Assembly: GCA_027491195.1 (NCBI GenBank)
Contig: JAIXWQ010000010.1
Location: 1-64,000 of the forward strand
Source of the DNA: Cytophagaceae bacterium
GTDB taxonomy: Bacteria; Bacteroidota; Bacteroidia; Cytophagales; Spirosomataceae
Direction: 5' to 3'
Length of the DNA stretch: 64,000 nucleotides
The notes under the pieces were generated by a model that was given only the letters and a program-made list of their open reading frames with translations, did no database searches and was not told where the DNA came from. Of this stretch, positions 19,348 through 28,529 are shown one piece after another. A program made the translations under genes and the position numbers. How positions within the stretch are numbered: the first letter of the stretch is position 1; each line of letters opens with the position of its first letter.

Positions 19348-19395
19348 TCCGGAGGGATTTAGTCCGAAGTCCGAAGGAAATGAGTCCGGAGGGAT
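19346..19395 (+). repeat. AGTCCGG/AGTCCGA short repeat cluster at the sulP 3' end
   Basis: AGTCCGGAGGGAT occurs at 19346-19358 and again at 19383-19395, and two tandem AGTCCGA heptads lie between them (19361-19374). The first copy includes the last two bases of the sulP TAG stop. The unit resembles the AGTCCGGAGAG end of the repeat array at 34131. Confidence 0.7.
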
Positions 19396-19415
19396 CTTTT
19401 AACTTCGGACTTTTT
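19361..19415 (+). terminator. Terminator-like inverted repeat built from the AGTCCGA units
   Basis: AGTCCGAAGT (19361-19370) pairs perfectly with ACTTCGGACT (19402-19411) across a 31-nt loop, and T-residues follow. It could act as a weak terminator behind sulP; the stronger one follows at 19433. Confidence 0.45.
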
Positions 19416-19432
19416 GACTATTTGACAGTCTA

Positions 19433-19465
19433 TAAACCGCCCCTAAAAAGGCGGTTTATTTTTTT
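19433..19465 (+). terminator. Intrinsic terminator after dabA-dabB-sulP
   Basis: A 9-bp stem (TAAACCGCC/GGCGGTTTA) with an 8-nt loop is followed by seven T residues. It separates the carbon uptake genes from the GH30 operon. Confidence 0.85.
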
Positions 19466-19500
19466 ATAAATAATCGATATCTTTAATAAAATTTAAACCT

Positions 19501-20808
19501 ATGAAAAAACTTGCGCTGCTACTTAGCTTGCCGTTCTTTTGTTTTTCGCAAACAGAACTATTTTTAAGTCTGCCTAAGCAAAAATCCTTCTTTCAAAAAA
19601 CGGATCAATTGAGCGCAGATTTCACAGGTGCGAAGATTAAAATCCATCCAGAACAAAGTTTTCAAAGCATCGATGGCTTTGGATTTACCTTAACAGGTGG
19701 CAGTGCCCAACTAATACAACAACTAGAACCGAGTAAAAGAGCCGCTTTATTACAGGAGTTGTTTGGCCCTAACGGGATTTCGGTTTTGCGCATCGGAGTA
19801 GGAGCAACGGATCTGGATACCACTGTTTTCTCTTATGAAGACAAACCGAGAAAATTTAGCCTAGACCCCTCAAAAGCAGATTTAATCCCCGTTTTACAAC
19901 AAATAATTGCCCTTAATCCTGCGATCAAAATCATGGCAACGCCTTGGTCTCCACCGGTTTGGATGAAAGATAATGCGAATAGCAAAGGAGGTTCCTTGTT
20001 AGAAAAGCTTTACGTGACCTACGCAAATTATTTGGCAAAATACATTCAAGCGATGGCTAAAGAGGGAATTAATATCTGGGCCCTAACGCCACAAAATGAA
20101 CCCTTGCATCCCGGAAATAATCCCAGTATGTACATGAGTTCTGAAATGCAATCAAAGTTCATTAAAACGGCTTTGGGACCTATCTTTCAAAAACAAAACA
20201 TCCAAACTAAAATCATCGTTTACGATCACAATTGCGATCATCCAGAATATGCCATTGATTTATTAAATGATCCTGAAACGAGAAAATACGTGAATGGATC
20301 TGCCTTTCACCTCTACAATGGGGATATTGCTGCCTTAAGTAAAGTGAAGGCTGCCCATCCGGATAAAGACCTCTATTTCACCGAGCAATGGACGGGATAT
20401 AAGGGAGATTTTACAGGGGATTTTATGTGGCACGTAAAGAATGTCATCTTGGGAGCGGTAAATAATCACGCAAAAACGGCGATTGAATGGAATTTAGCCA
20501 ATGATCCGAGCTATGGGCCGCATACCCCAGGCGGTTGCACCGAATGTCTTGGTGCCTTAACCATCTCAGGTCAGGATATCATCCGTAATCAATCCTATTA
20601 TATTGTTATGCAGGCGGCCAAATTCGTACCTGCAGGTTCTATTCGACTAGGAATAGAAGTTCCGGAAGGAATTCAGGCGGCTGCGTTTAAACGTCCGGAT
20701 GGGAAAACAGTACTTCTCGTTCAAAATGAAGGGCGTAAAAAGAACCTTACGATTGAAAAACTAAACCTAGAAATACCGGCTGAATCAGTCTTAACAATCA
20801 TCTTATGA
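19501..20808 (+). CDS. Secreted GH30 glycoside hydrolase (glucosylceramidase-like)
   Basis: 435 aa with signal peptide (MKKLALLLSLPFFCFS). The fold is a (beta/alpha)8 barrel plus side beta-domain. The start motif FQSIDGFGFTLTGGSA, the acid/base Glu200 in TPQNEP and the nucleophile Glu295 in YFTEQWTG are all in place. ATPWSPPVWMKDN is typical of family 30. Family activities include glucosylceramidase and beta-1,6-glucanase or xylanase; the similarity seen here is to the glucosylceramidase-type branch, but specificity is inference. ATG is preceded by AAACCT. The gene overlaps the next one by 4 bp (ATGA), so it is the head of an operon of secreted enzymes. Confidence 0.88.
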   Translation: MKKLALLLSLPFFCFSQTELFLSLPKQKSFFQKTDQLSADFTGAKIKIHPEQSFQSIDGFGFTLTGGSAQLIQQLEPSKRAALLQELFGPNGISVLRIGVGATDLDTTVFSYEDKPRKFSLDPSKADLIPVLQQIIALNPAIKIMATPWSPPVWMKDNANSKGGSLLEKLYVTYANYLAKYIQAMAKEGINIWALTPQNEPLHPGNNPSMYMSSEMQSKFIKTALGPIFQKQNIQTKIIVYDHNCDHPEYAIDLLNDPETRKYVNGSAFHLYNGDIAALSKVKAAHPDKDLYFTEQWTGYKGDFTGDFMWHVKNVILGAVNNHAKTAIEWNLANDPSYGPHTPGGCTECLGALTISGQDIIRNQSYYIVMQAAKFVPAGSIRLGIEVPEGIQAAAFKRPDGKTVLLVQNEGRKKNLTIEKLNLEIPAESVLTIIL

Positions 20809-22169
20809 ACAACTTCAATATCAACCGCAGGCATTTTATGAAAGGGGCATCTGCCGCTTTGGCCTTATCGACTTTTGGCGCTTATGGATTAGATTTAGTG
20901 AATCCGAATAGACCTTATCGCGTTGCTTTAATCGGTACCGGATGGTACGGAAAAAGTGATTTATTCCGATTAATGCAGGTAGTTCCAGTAGAAGTGGTGG
21001 CACTCTGTGATCCGGATCGAAATCAATTAACAGAAGCTGGTAAACTAGTGGCGGCAAGACAGAAGTCCCGTAAAACGCCCAAATTATATGGTGATTATCG
21101 CCTGCTTTTGAAGGAAAATGAAGTGGACATTGCGATCGTGGGAAGCCCAGATCATTGGCATGCTTTGCAAATGATCGATGCTGTAAAAGCGGGAGCACAT
21201 GTTTATGTTCAAAAACCTATTTCGGTGGATGTATTAGAGGGCGAAGCCATGGTGGCAGCGGCTCGAAAATACGGAAAAACGGTTCAAGTGGGAACGCAGC
21301 GCAAAAGTACGCCACACTTGATTGAAGCGAAACGAGAAATTGTAGACAAAGGATTGCTAGGTAAAATCGCTCATGTAGAAATGTATTGCTATTACCACAT
21401 GCGCAATAACGGAAATCCTCCAGTTCAGGCAGTTCCAGACTATTTTGACTATGACATGTGGACAGGACCTGCTCCATTACGTCCCTATGACGGCTTACCG
21501 CATACCCGCTGGTGGAGAACGTTTGAGGAATATGGTAACGGTATTGTAGGTGACATGTGCGTACATATGTTCGATACGGCGCGCTGGATGCTGAATCTAG
21601 GCTGGCCTAATCGCGTGAGTTCAGAAGGAGGGATATATGTCCAAAAAGAAGGCAAATCAAATATCTCTGACACACAAACTGCCGTTTTTGAGTACAATGG
21701 CTTGAACTGCGTTTGGCAACATAGAACATGGGGAACAGCGCCAGATCCTGAATATCCGTGGGGTTTAACCATTTATGGTGAAAAGGGAACGCTGAGAATG
21801 AGTACGATGAAATACGATTTCACGCCCACGGATCCCAAAGCAGAGAAATTGCACAAGGACGTCGTATATGAGAAAGAAAAATACCCAGAAGATTTAAAAG
21901 AAGATCGGATTGAATTGAATGCGGCACCTGCTACCCGAGGTCACATGCTAGACTTTTTAGCGGCGATCGACAAAGGCACAAAACCCGTTGCAGACATCGC
22001 AGAAGGTCATATTTCGACGGCATCTTGTATTCTGGCGAATTTATCTATGAAATTAGGGCGTCCACTTTCCTATGATCCTGGTACGAAAACCGTCCTAAAC
22101 GATCCAGAAGCAACGGCATTGCTTGCCCGTAACTACCGTGGTCCATGGAATAGAAACATGTTAAGCTAA
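20805..22169 (+). CDS. Tat-exported Gfo/Idh/MocA family oxidoreductase
   Basis: 454 aa. The N terminus has a twin-arginine signal (NRRHFMKGASAALALSTFG). A Rossmann fold follows (VALIGTGWYGKSD) with the family lysine motif as VQKPISV where many members have EKP, and a C-terminal alpha/beta domain (GDMCVHMFDTARW, YGEKGTLRM). Members use bound NAD(P) to interconvert sugars or open glycosides, so it may act on the product of the neighbouring GH30. It overlaps GH30 by 4 bp and the PIG-L gene by 1 bp. Confidence 0.85.
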   Translation: MNNFNINRRHFMKGASAALALSTFGAYGLDLVNPNRPYRVALIGTGWYGKSDLFRLMQVVPVEVVALCDPDRNQLTEAGKLVAARQKSRKTPKLYGDYRLLLKENEVDIAIVGSPDHWHALQMIDAVKAGAHVYVQKPISVDVLEGEAMVAAARKYGKTVQVGTQRKSTPHLIEAKREIVDKGLLGKIAHVEMYCYYHMRNNGNPPVQAVPDYFDYDMWTGPAPLRPYDGLPHTRWWRTFEEYGNGIVGDMCVHMFDTARWMLNLGWPNRVSSEGGIYVQKEGKSNISDTQTAVFEYNGLNCVWQHRTWGTAPDPEYPWGLTIYGEKGTLRMSTMKYDFTPTDPKAEKLHKDVVYEKEKYPEDLKEDRIELNAAPATRGHMLDFLAAIDKGTKPVADIAEGHISTASCILANLSMKLGRPLSYDPGTKTVLNDPEATALLARNYRGPWNRNMLS

Positions 22170-24631
22170 TGAAAAAGATATTTCTGTTTGCCCTAATTAC
22201 CTTAACTGCCACCGCACAACAACGCAATTCTGCCCAATTAGGGGAAGATTTGCAGAAATTACGTGTCCTAGGATCCGTATTGCACGTCGCTGCACATCCA
22301 GACGATGAAAGCACGCACATGTTAACCTGGTTTGCTCAGCAGCAACATTGGGAGACGAATTATTTTGCTTGTACACGAGGGGATGGCGGCCAAAACCTCA
22401 TCGGTGACGAACAAGGAGTACCCTTGGGACTGATCAGAACACAAGAATTGTTGGCGGCGAGACGTATTGACGGGGCTAATCAATATTTTTCTCGTGCCTT
22501 TGATTTTGGTTTTTCGAAGTCGACGGAGGAAGCTTTAGGTTTTTGGGATAAGCAACTCATCTTATCCGATCTGGTGTGGGTCATTCGAAAAACACGTCCA
22601 GATATCATTTTTACGCGTTTTCCACCGGATGCACGCGCTGGTCACGGGCACCATTCTGCCTCCGCGGCTTTAGCGATTGAAGCCTACAAAGCTGCCGCTG
22701 ACCCGAAGTTGTTTCCGGAACAATTGAAAAAAGGCGTAGAGGTTTGGCAGGCGAAGCGCTTGTTATGGAATACCTTCCGCTTTCCTGGTTCAGCAGGAAA
22801 TTCAACCATCAACGATACGCAGTTTAAGGTGGAAATAGGGGATTATTTGCCCTTTTTAGGTCAAAGCACTGGTGAATTAGCCGCTTTTAGTCGTTCACAG
22901 CATAAATCTCAGGGTTTTGGCTTTGCGGTAGACCGCGGTAGAAGCACGGAATATTTTGCGACTTTAGCGGGCGATGCACCGAAAGACAACTTGTGGGATG
23001 GGGTAGATGCGACTTGGAATCGAGTGAATCCCTCCATTGATGCCCTAATCACACCCATCATTCAAGCTTACAACCCAGCTAAGCCATACGAAAGTATTTC
23101 CGCTCTCATCGGTCTTAAAAAAGCAATAAAAGCGCTACCAGCTAGTTCGTGGACTCAGAAAAAAATCGTCGAAATCGATGCTTGGGTGGTTCAGGCAGCA
23201 GGTATTTACCTCGGTGCGACAACAACGCAAGGAATCATTGCCACGGGTGAAAAACTGAACATCAAAACGGAATTTATTGTGCGTGCGCCTATCTCCGTTG
23301 AGAATGTAACTATTTATTTCGCGGGACAGGATACTACTTTTAATGGCAAAATACAGCCCTACAAAAAATACCCTTTACAACGCAGCATCTTGGCCTCCGC
23401 ATTCATTACTCAGCCTTATTGGATTCAAGAGACGAAGTCGACAGGCCACTTTAACGTTTCTAATCAGCAAAAAATAGGGCAGGCGAAAGTGGACCCTGCC
23501 TATACCGCGAAAGCTACCTTCAGCATTCAAGGGGAAGAATTCAGCATTGAAAGACCCGTTCAAGAACTCATCATCGATCCTGTGAAAGGGGAGATTCTTC
23601 AACCAATCACCATCAGTCCTAAAACCGTCTTTAGCCTCAGCTCAAACGTCGTTTTATTGCCACGCGGATCGAAGACTTCGAAAAGCATCCAAATCGCGAT
23701 TACTGCGCTAGCAGCTTTAAAACCGGGTAAAATTGAAGTAAAGACAGGAGCAACTTCCCTAAGCACGATTGATTTAAAAGAAGGAATGAAAGCAGGTGAA
23801 AAGCGCGAATGGCCTATTTCTTTCACTGAAGCAAACCTAAAAGAAGGTAAGAGTTCGTCTACGGTTCAATTGCATATTACTTCTGGGGCTGAGCAATGGG
23901 TAGACTCTTTGGAACTACAAACCATTGAATATGCACACATTCCTACTCAACGCTATTTCACACCCGTGAATTTAAGCCTGCTTCGTATTGATTTTGCGAA
24001 GAAAGGAAAGCGACTAGGCTATATCAAAGGCGCTGGAGATAAAGTACCAGAAGGTCTAAAACAGATGGGATATGAGGTGGATTTCTTAACAGAGAAAGAT
24101 TTAACTGCAGCGAACCTAAAACAATACGATGTAGTGATGACAGGCGTGAGAGCCTATAATACCAACGAGTACTGGGGGAATGTCTTTCCTGAAATCATGA
24201 AATACATGGAGGATGGGGGAAATTATGTGGTGCAATACAATACCGCGAGCTATCTAGGCCCTATGAAGTCAAACATGTCGCCTTATCCTTTATTGGTGAC
24301 CCGCAACCGGATCACGAAAGAAGAAGCAAAACCGAATTTCTTGCTTCCAGCTCACGCGCTACTTAACCGACCTAATAAAATCACAGAAGCTGATTTTGCT
24401 GATTGGATTCAAGAGCGCAGTATTTATACGGCTGAAACAAATGATCCACACTTCGAGTTTCCTTTAGGATTTTCGGATCCAAATGAATCGGAAAACAAAG
24501 GCAACATCGCTGTGACTAAATACGGAAAAGGACAGTTCATCTACACAGGACTCGTTTTCTTCCGAGAGATTCCAGCCGGTGTTCCCGGAGCTTACCGCTT
24601 ATTAGCTAACTTACTCGCAAAACCTGACTAA
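22169..24631 (+). CDS. Secreted PIG-L/LmbE family deacetylase with long C-terminal extension
   Basis: 820 aa with signal peptide. The N-terminal domain (about 25-280) has the zinc motif AAHPDDE (His43, Asp46) and the second metal site GHGHHSAS, typical of N-acetyl-glucosaminyl (phospholipid or thiol precursor) deacetylases. The middle holds beta-sandwich segments, and residues about 610-815 look like a class-I glutamine-amidotransferase-like fold (DVVMTGVRAYNTNEYW, YMEDGGNYVVQYNT). The family's usual short form is about 230 aa, so the extension is a marked addition. Start and stop each overlap neighbours by 1 bp (TAATG), which supports tight coupling. Confidence 0.85.
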   Translation: MKKIFLFALITLTATAQQRNSAQLGEDLQKLRVLGSVLHVAAHPDDESTHMLTWFAQQQHWETNYFACTRGDGGQNLIGDEQGVPLGLIRTQELLAARRIDGANQYFSRAFDFGFSKSTEEALGFWDKQLILSDLVWVIRKTRPDIIFTRFPPDARAGHGHHSASAALAIEAYKAAADPKLFPEQLKKGVEVWQAKRLLWNTFRFPGSAGNSTINDTQFKVEIGDYLPFLGQSTGELAAFSRSQHKSQGFGFAVDRGRSTEYFATLAGDAPKDNLWDGVDATWNRVNPSIDALITPIIQAYNPAKPYESISALIGLKKAIKALPASSWTQKKIVEIDAWVVQAAGIYLGATTTQGIIATGEKLNIKTEFIVRAPISVENVTIYFAGQDTTFNGKIQPYKKYPLQRSILASAFITQPYWIQETKSTGHFNVSNQQKIGQAKVDPAYTAKATFSIQGEEFSIERPVQELIIDPVKGEILQPITISPKTVFSLSSNVVLLPRGSKTSKSIQIAITALAALKPGKIEVKTGATSLSTIDLKEGMKAGEKREWPISFTEANLKEGKSSSTVQLHITSGAEQWVDSLELQTIEYAHIPTQRYFTPVNLSLLRIDFAKKGKRLGYIKGAGDKVPEGLKQMGYEVDFLTEKDLTAANLKQYDVVMTGVRAYNTNEYWGNVFPEIMKYMEDGGNYVVQYNTASYLGPMKSNMSPYPLLVTRNRITKEEAKPNFLLPAHALLNRPNKITEADFADWIQERSIYTAETNDPHFEFPLGFSDPNESENKGNIAVTKYGKGQFIYTGLVFFREIPAGVPGAYRLLANLLAKPD

Positions 24632-26688
24632 TGAAATTACGCGTACTTGCCTTATGCCTCATCGGCTTTATTGCTCAAGCTCAACAGCCCTTGATTCGAA
24701 AAGATAAAATCACGATCGCCCGCGATTCCTATGGCATTCCTCACATTTTCGCACCTACGGATCCTGAAGTCGCCTATGGTTTAGCTTATGCGCATTCAGA
24801 AGATGATTTTAAAACAATTCAGACCTTGATCTTAACGGGTAAAGGTAAACTAGGTACTTATTTAGGCAAGAAAGGTGCTCCAGTAGATTTCGTATTTGGT
24901 TTATTGAATACGCGTAAAGTCGTAGATCAGCAGATCAAGTCGATGGATCCTAAATTCTTGCAATTAGTGCAGGGATATTTACTGGGTCTAGAAGCCTTTG
25001 GAAAAGCGCATCCTTCAGAAGTGTTGAACAAACACGTATTTCCGATTGCCCTAGAGGATTACATTGCGACGACCATGTTCTCTGTGGCGATCTTTTGTGG
25101 CGTAGATAAAACACTTCCTAAGATTCTGGACGGATCGATACCGTCTCTTCCTGGTTTCACAGGAGAAGGAAGTAATGCCTTCGCGATTAAGAGCTCTAAA
25201 TCTGCTACCGGCGAGCCTATGTTAGTCATTAACGCCCATCAACCTATTGAAGGAGCTACCGCTTTCTACGAAGCGCATGTGCAAAGTGATGAGGGTTGGA
25301 ATATCTTGGGAGGTTTATTCCCGGGAGGTCCGTTAATCTTCCACGGTACGACGCCTAATCTGGCTTGGGCTCATACCGTGAATTTCCAAGATAAAATCGA
25401 TGTGTATCAGTTACAGACGGACAAAGCGCATCCAGGACAATATAAGGTGGACGGCGAATGGTTAACTCTTCAAAAACGTAAAATTAAACTTAACATCAAG
25501 GGCATCCCTTTCCCTGTTACTAAAGTAGCTTACGAATCGATCTATGGTCCTACGGTAAAATCACCTGCTGGAGCCTATTTCTCACTTCGTCTTCCATCCC
25601 TAATGGACGCGGGTGCCTTACAACAATGGTATGCCATGAACCGCGCTACGAACTTTACGGAGTTCAAGGCTGCATTAAATCAAAATCATTTACCGATGTT
25701 TAACATCATGTATGCGGACAAAGACGATAATATCTTCTATATCTCGAATGGAAAGATGCCGTATCGTAATGCCAAATACAATTGGGCCTCCACACTGCCA
25801 GGGAATACGCGGGAGACACTTTGGGAAAAGTTTAAACCAGTAGATGCCTTACCTCAGCACTTAAACCCGGCATCAGGTTATTTATTCAATACAAATCACT
25901 CGCCTTTTATGGCTACGGCAGAAAACGAAAATTTGAATCCGTCAAACTATGACAAATACGACGGCTACGAGACCTACCACAATAACCGTTCTCAGCGCGC
26001 GAAGGATTTAATTGATACCTATGACAAAATTAGTCTAGAGGATTTAAAGCGCATTAAGTTCGACCGTCAATTACCTGCTAAGATTTTATATCCCTATGGC
26101 TTAGATGCCTCCGTGTTATTTACACTGGATGCTACGAAATATCCCGCATTGACTACCATCATCAAGGGAATTCAACAATGGGATCACGTGACGAATATCG
26201 AGAGCGTAGAGGCCTTGTATTATAATATCGCCTATTACCAGGCTTCTAAAATCCGCAAATCTGCTTCCAAAGATCCTTTAACGGAATCTGAAGCTGTTGA
26301 ATTGGTTCAATATGTACATGATTTCCTACGAAAGCACTACGGCCGTTTGGATGTAACTCTGGGGGAGTTCCAACGCCTGAAAAGGGGAGACCAAGACTGG
26401 CCACAAGCCGGAATGCCAGATGTGTTAGCGGCTGTAATGTCTGAACCTATGGGAGAATCACAACGCAAAATGAATTCAGGAGATGCCTATATCGGTTTTG
26501 TGAAGTTTCCAAAAGACGGAGGTTTGCCTCTCATCGAAACGGTCAATACGTTTGGGGCTAGTTCTCATCCAGAATCAAAGCACTTCTCAGATCAACGCGA
26601 ATTGTATCAGGCACAAAAAACGAAACGTATGACTTTGGATAAAGCCGAAGTATTAAAAAATGCAGAAAGAATCTACCAGCCCGAATAA
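24631..26688 (+). CDS. Secreted penicillin-acylase family Ntn-hydrolase (second copy)
   Basis: 685 aa with signal peptide (residues 1-18). The alpha-chain motif ARDSYGIPHIFA, the maturation site GEGSNAFAI with nucleophile Ser181, and the downstream VINAHQPIEGATAFYEAHV and WAHTVN fit the acylase family. It resembles the copy at 5003-7114 but is clearly diverged. As the last gene of the GH30 operon it may release a fatty acyl or acyl group from an amide-linked lipid or amino sugar; substrate is inference. The stop codon directly abuts the convergent gene's stop with no gap. Confidence 0.85.
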   Translation: MKLRVLALCLIGFIAQAQQPLIRKDKITIARDSYGIPHIFAPTDPEVAYGLAYAHSEDDFKTIQTLILTGKGKLGTYLGKKGAPVDFVFGLLNTRKVVDQQIKSMDPKFLQLVQGYLLGLEAFGKAHPSEVLNKHVFPIALEDYIATTMFSVAIFCGVDKTLPKILDGSIPSLPGFTGEGSNAFAIKSSKSATGEPMLVINAHQPIEGATAFYEAHVQSDEGWNILGGLFPGGPLIFHGTTPNLAWAHTVNFQDKIDVYQLQTDKAHPGQYKVDGEWLTLQKRKIKLNIKGIPFPVTKVAYESIYGPTVKSPAGAYFSLRLPSLMDAGALQQWYAMNRATNFTEFKAALNQNHLPMFNIMYADKDDNIFYISNGKMPYRNAKYNWASTLPGNTRETLWEKFKPVDALPQHLNPASGYLFNTNHSPFMATAENENLNPSNYDKYDGYETYHNNRSQRAKDLIDTYDKISLEDLKRIKFDRQLPAKILYPYGLDASVLFTLDATKYPALTTIIKGIQQWDHVTNIESVEALYYNIAYYQASKIRKSASKDPLTESEAVELVQYVHDFLRKHYGRLDVTLGEFQRLKRGDQDWPQAGMPDVLAAVMSEPMGESQRKMNSGDAYIGFVKFPKDGGLPLIETVNTFGASSHPESKHFSDQRELYQAQKTKRMTLDKAEVLKNAERIYQPE

Positions 26689-27543
26689 TTAGGTTAAAAA
26701 ATCGGGTTCTTTAAACGCAGGGGCAGGGTATTTATAAAATCCTTCCCCTGTTTTTTCTCCTAGCTTCCCTGCATCTACATAGGTCTTCAATAAGGCGGCA
26801 AAAGCTTGAGACCCGGCGTCCTCTAAGTTATGCGTCACGTGCCAGGCGGTATCTAAACCGATACTGTCAAGTATCCCAAAAGGACCCATCGGCATGTGGA
26901 AATTCACCATCCAGGATTTATCAATATCCTCCATGCTAGCCACTTCTTTCGTTCTTAACTTACCAGCAGCACCTATTACCGCCATCAGCATATAATTAAA
27001 TACGTATCCCGGATTTTCTTTTCTGACAATCACGGGTACTTGCTTTAAAGCTCTACCAAAATCTTCTAATAGGGTCACCACTTCCTCAGAAGTCCCCGGA
27101 TGCGGCATGATATCCACGACCTTCGAATAAAACACATCGTGGAAATGGAAAGCACAAAATAGGGAAGGGCGATCTACCACATCCACCAGCATAGAAGGTA
27201 ATAAATACGAGGTATTCGTCGTGAAAATCGTTTTAGCCGGCGCCAGAGCAGAAAACTGAGCCCAAACCTGACGTTTCAAAGGTAATTCCTCCGTCACAGA
27301 CTCCGAGATAATATCAGCATCCGCCACAGCCTCCTCCGCATCTGTTGTAAATTGAATCGTTGCGATCACGTCTTCACTCAAGGTAAGCATTCGAAGAATC
27401 TTAGACATCACTTTTTTAGATGACACAAAAGCCTCCGCGTTAATATCATACACCGTCACCTGAAAGCCTGACAAAGCAGCCTGCAAAGCAATTCTTGTAC
27501 CTAATGTCCCTGCACCTAAGATGCACACCTTGTTGATTTTCAT
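26689..27543 (-). CDS. 3-hydroxyacyl-CoA dehydrogenase, NAD-binding type
   Basis: 284 aa from the ATG at 27543; a seven-residue upstream extension was rejected because the chosen start gives the usual ATGA overlap with the preceding gene. The N-terminal Rossmann motif is VCILGAGTLGTRIALQAALSGFQVTVYD, followed by SVTEELPLKRQVWAQF, TNTSYLLPS and CAFHFHDVFYSKVVDIMPHP, then the C-terminal helical domain. It should oxidise an L-3-hydroxyacyl-CoA with NAD. The gene is last in a four-gene minus-strand operon. Confidence 0.85.
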   Translation of the reverse strand: MKINKVCILGAGTLGTRIALQAALSGFQVTVYDINAEAFVSSKKVMSKILRMLTLSEDVIATIQFTTDAEEAVADADIISESVTEELPLKRQVWAQFSALAPAKTIFTTNTSYLLPSMLVDVVDRPSLFCAFHFHDVFYSKVVDIMPHPGTSEEVVTLLEDFGRALKQVPVIVRKENPGYVFNYMLMAVIGAAGKLRTKEVASMEDIDKSWMVNFHMPMGPFGILDSIGLDTAWHVTHNLEDAGSQAFAALLKTYVDAGKLGEKTGEGFYKYPAPAFKEPDFLT

Positions 27544-28529
27544 AGTTGACCTGTTTGAATACATTTGGTGGCCATTCTACACGCGGCCTCCACGACTTGA
27601 TTTAATACACTGAATCGAGGATCTTTCGAATACCCTAAACTATAACGCTGGTATATCTGCTGTGCGATGGTAGCCACCTTACACAGCCCAAACACATAAT
27701 AAAAGTTCATCTCCCGCATATCGCGTCCTGTCTTAGCGCCATAATAGGCAATTAACTCGCTGCGGGTAAAATTACCTGGCACATAGGACAGATTGAACAT
27801 CTTCAAGATATCTTCATCTTCCGCCTCCGCCCAATAGGCTAAAGTCGTCCCTAAATCCATCAACGGATCGCCCACCGTAGCCATCTCCCAGTCTAAAACA
27901 GCCTGCACTTCACCTGTACTTGAAATAACCAGGTTATCGTATTTAAAATCGTTGTGAATAAAGGCTACATCAGATTCCGCTGGTAAAGACGCCATAAGCC
28001 ACTGAAATGCCTCCTCGATACTAGTAACTTCAGACGTCTTCGCCTTTTGAAAACGTTCGGCCCAGCCTTGAACTTGGCGTAAAGCATAACCCTCGGGTTT
28101 TCCTAAAGCACCTAAACCTGATTCAGACAACTCCAGCGAGTGCAATTCAATTAACACATCCAGAGCGGATTGAGAGAGGCTGCGGAAAAACTCAGGTGTC
28201 GCCTCAGAGGGCGGACGATTCCGAATGATCATACCCTCTACTTTCTCCATTAGGAAAAAAGGAGCCCCTAGGACCGTTTCATCTTCACAAGCCGAAATGG
28301 GATGCGGCGTCTTCGTATAACCCGCCTTTTCTAAAGCCTGAAGCACTCGAAACTCCCGAATCATATCGTGGGCTTTCGCTATCTTCAATCCATGAGGTGG
28401 TCTGCGTAAAACGTAGGAAGCGTCACCAACCTGCACTTCATAGGTCAGATTCGAAAATCCTCCCGGAAAAGCGCTGATCTCTAGAGATTCAACCCCTAAA
28501 TAGGCCGGTAATTTTTCAAAGCCTTCCAT
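27540..28529 (-). CDS. APH-type phosphotransferase, ACAD10/11-kinase-like
   Basis: 329 aa of the aminoglycoside/choline-kinase-like fold: N-lobe GGFSNLTYEV, YVLRRPP; catalytic loop FIHNDFKYDN; metal motif LDWEMATVGDP. Antibiotic resistance is not suggested. The sequence type and the neighbouring acyl-CoA dehydrogenase match the kinase domain of ACAD10/ACAD11 and of bacterial Lva-type systems, which phosphorylate 4-hydroxyacyl-CoA before elimination. Overlaps: 4 bp downstream, 1 bp upstream. Confidence 0.85.
   Translation of the reverse strand: MEGFEKLPAYLGVESLEISAFPGGFSNLTYEVQVGDASYVLRRPPHGLKIAKAHDMIREFRVLQALEKAGYTKTPHPISACEDETVLGAPFFLMEKVEGMIIRNRPPSEATPEFFRSLSQSALDVLIELHSLELSESGLGALGKPEGYALRQVQGWAERFQKAKTSEVTSIEEAFQWLMASLPAESDVAFIHNDFKYDNLVISSTGEVQAVLDWEMATVGDPLMDLGTTLAYWAEAEDEDILKMFNLSYVPGNFTRSELIAYYGAKTGRDMREMNFYYVFGLCKVATIAQQIYQRYSLGYSKDPRFSVLNQVVEAACRMATKCIQTGQL

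Noticed and set aside
19361-19465. Insertion sequence remnants near the AGTCCGA repeats
   Set aside because: No transposase fragment or target duplication is visible.
27540-28529. Aminoglycoside resistance gene
   Set aside because: The APH fold belongs to the acyl-CoA-linked kinase branch, and the operon holds acyl-CoA enzymes.
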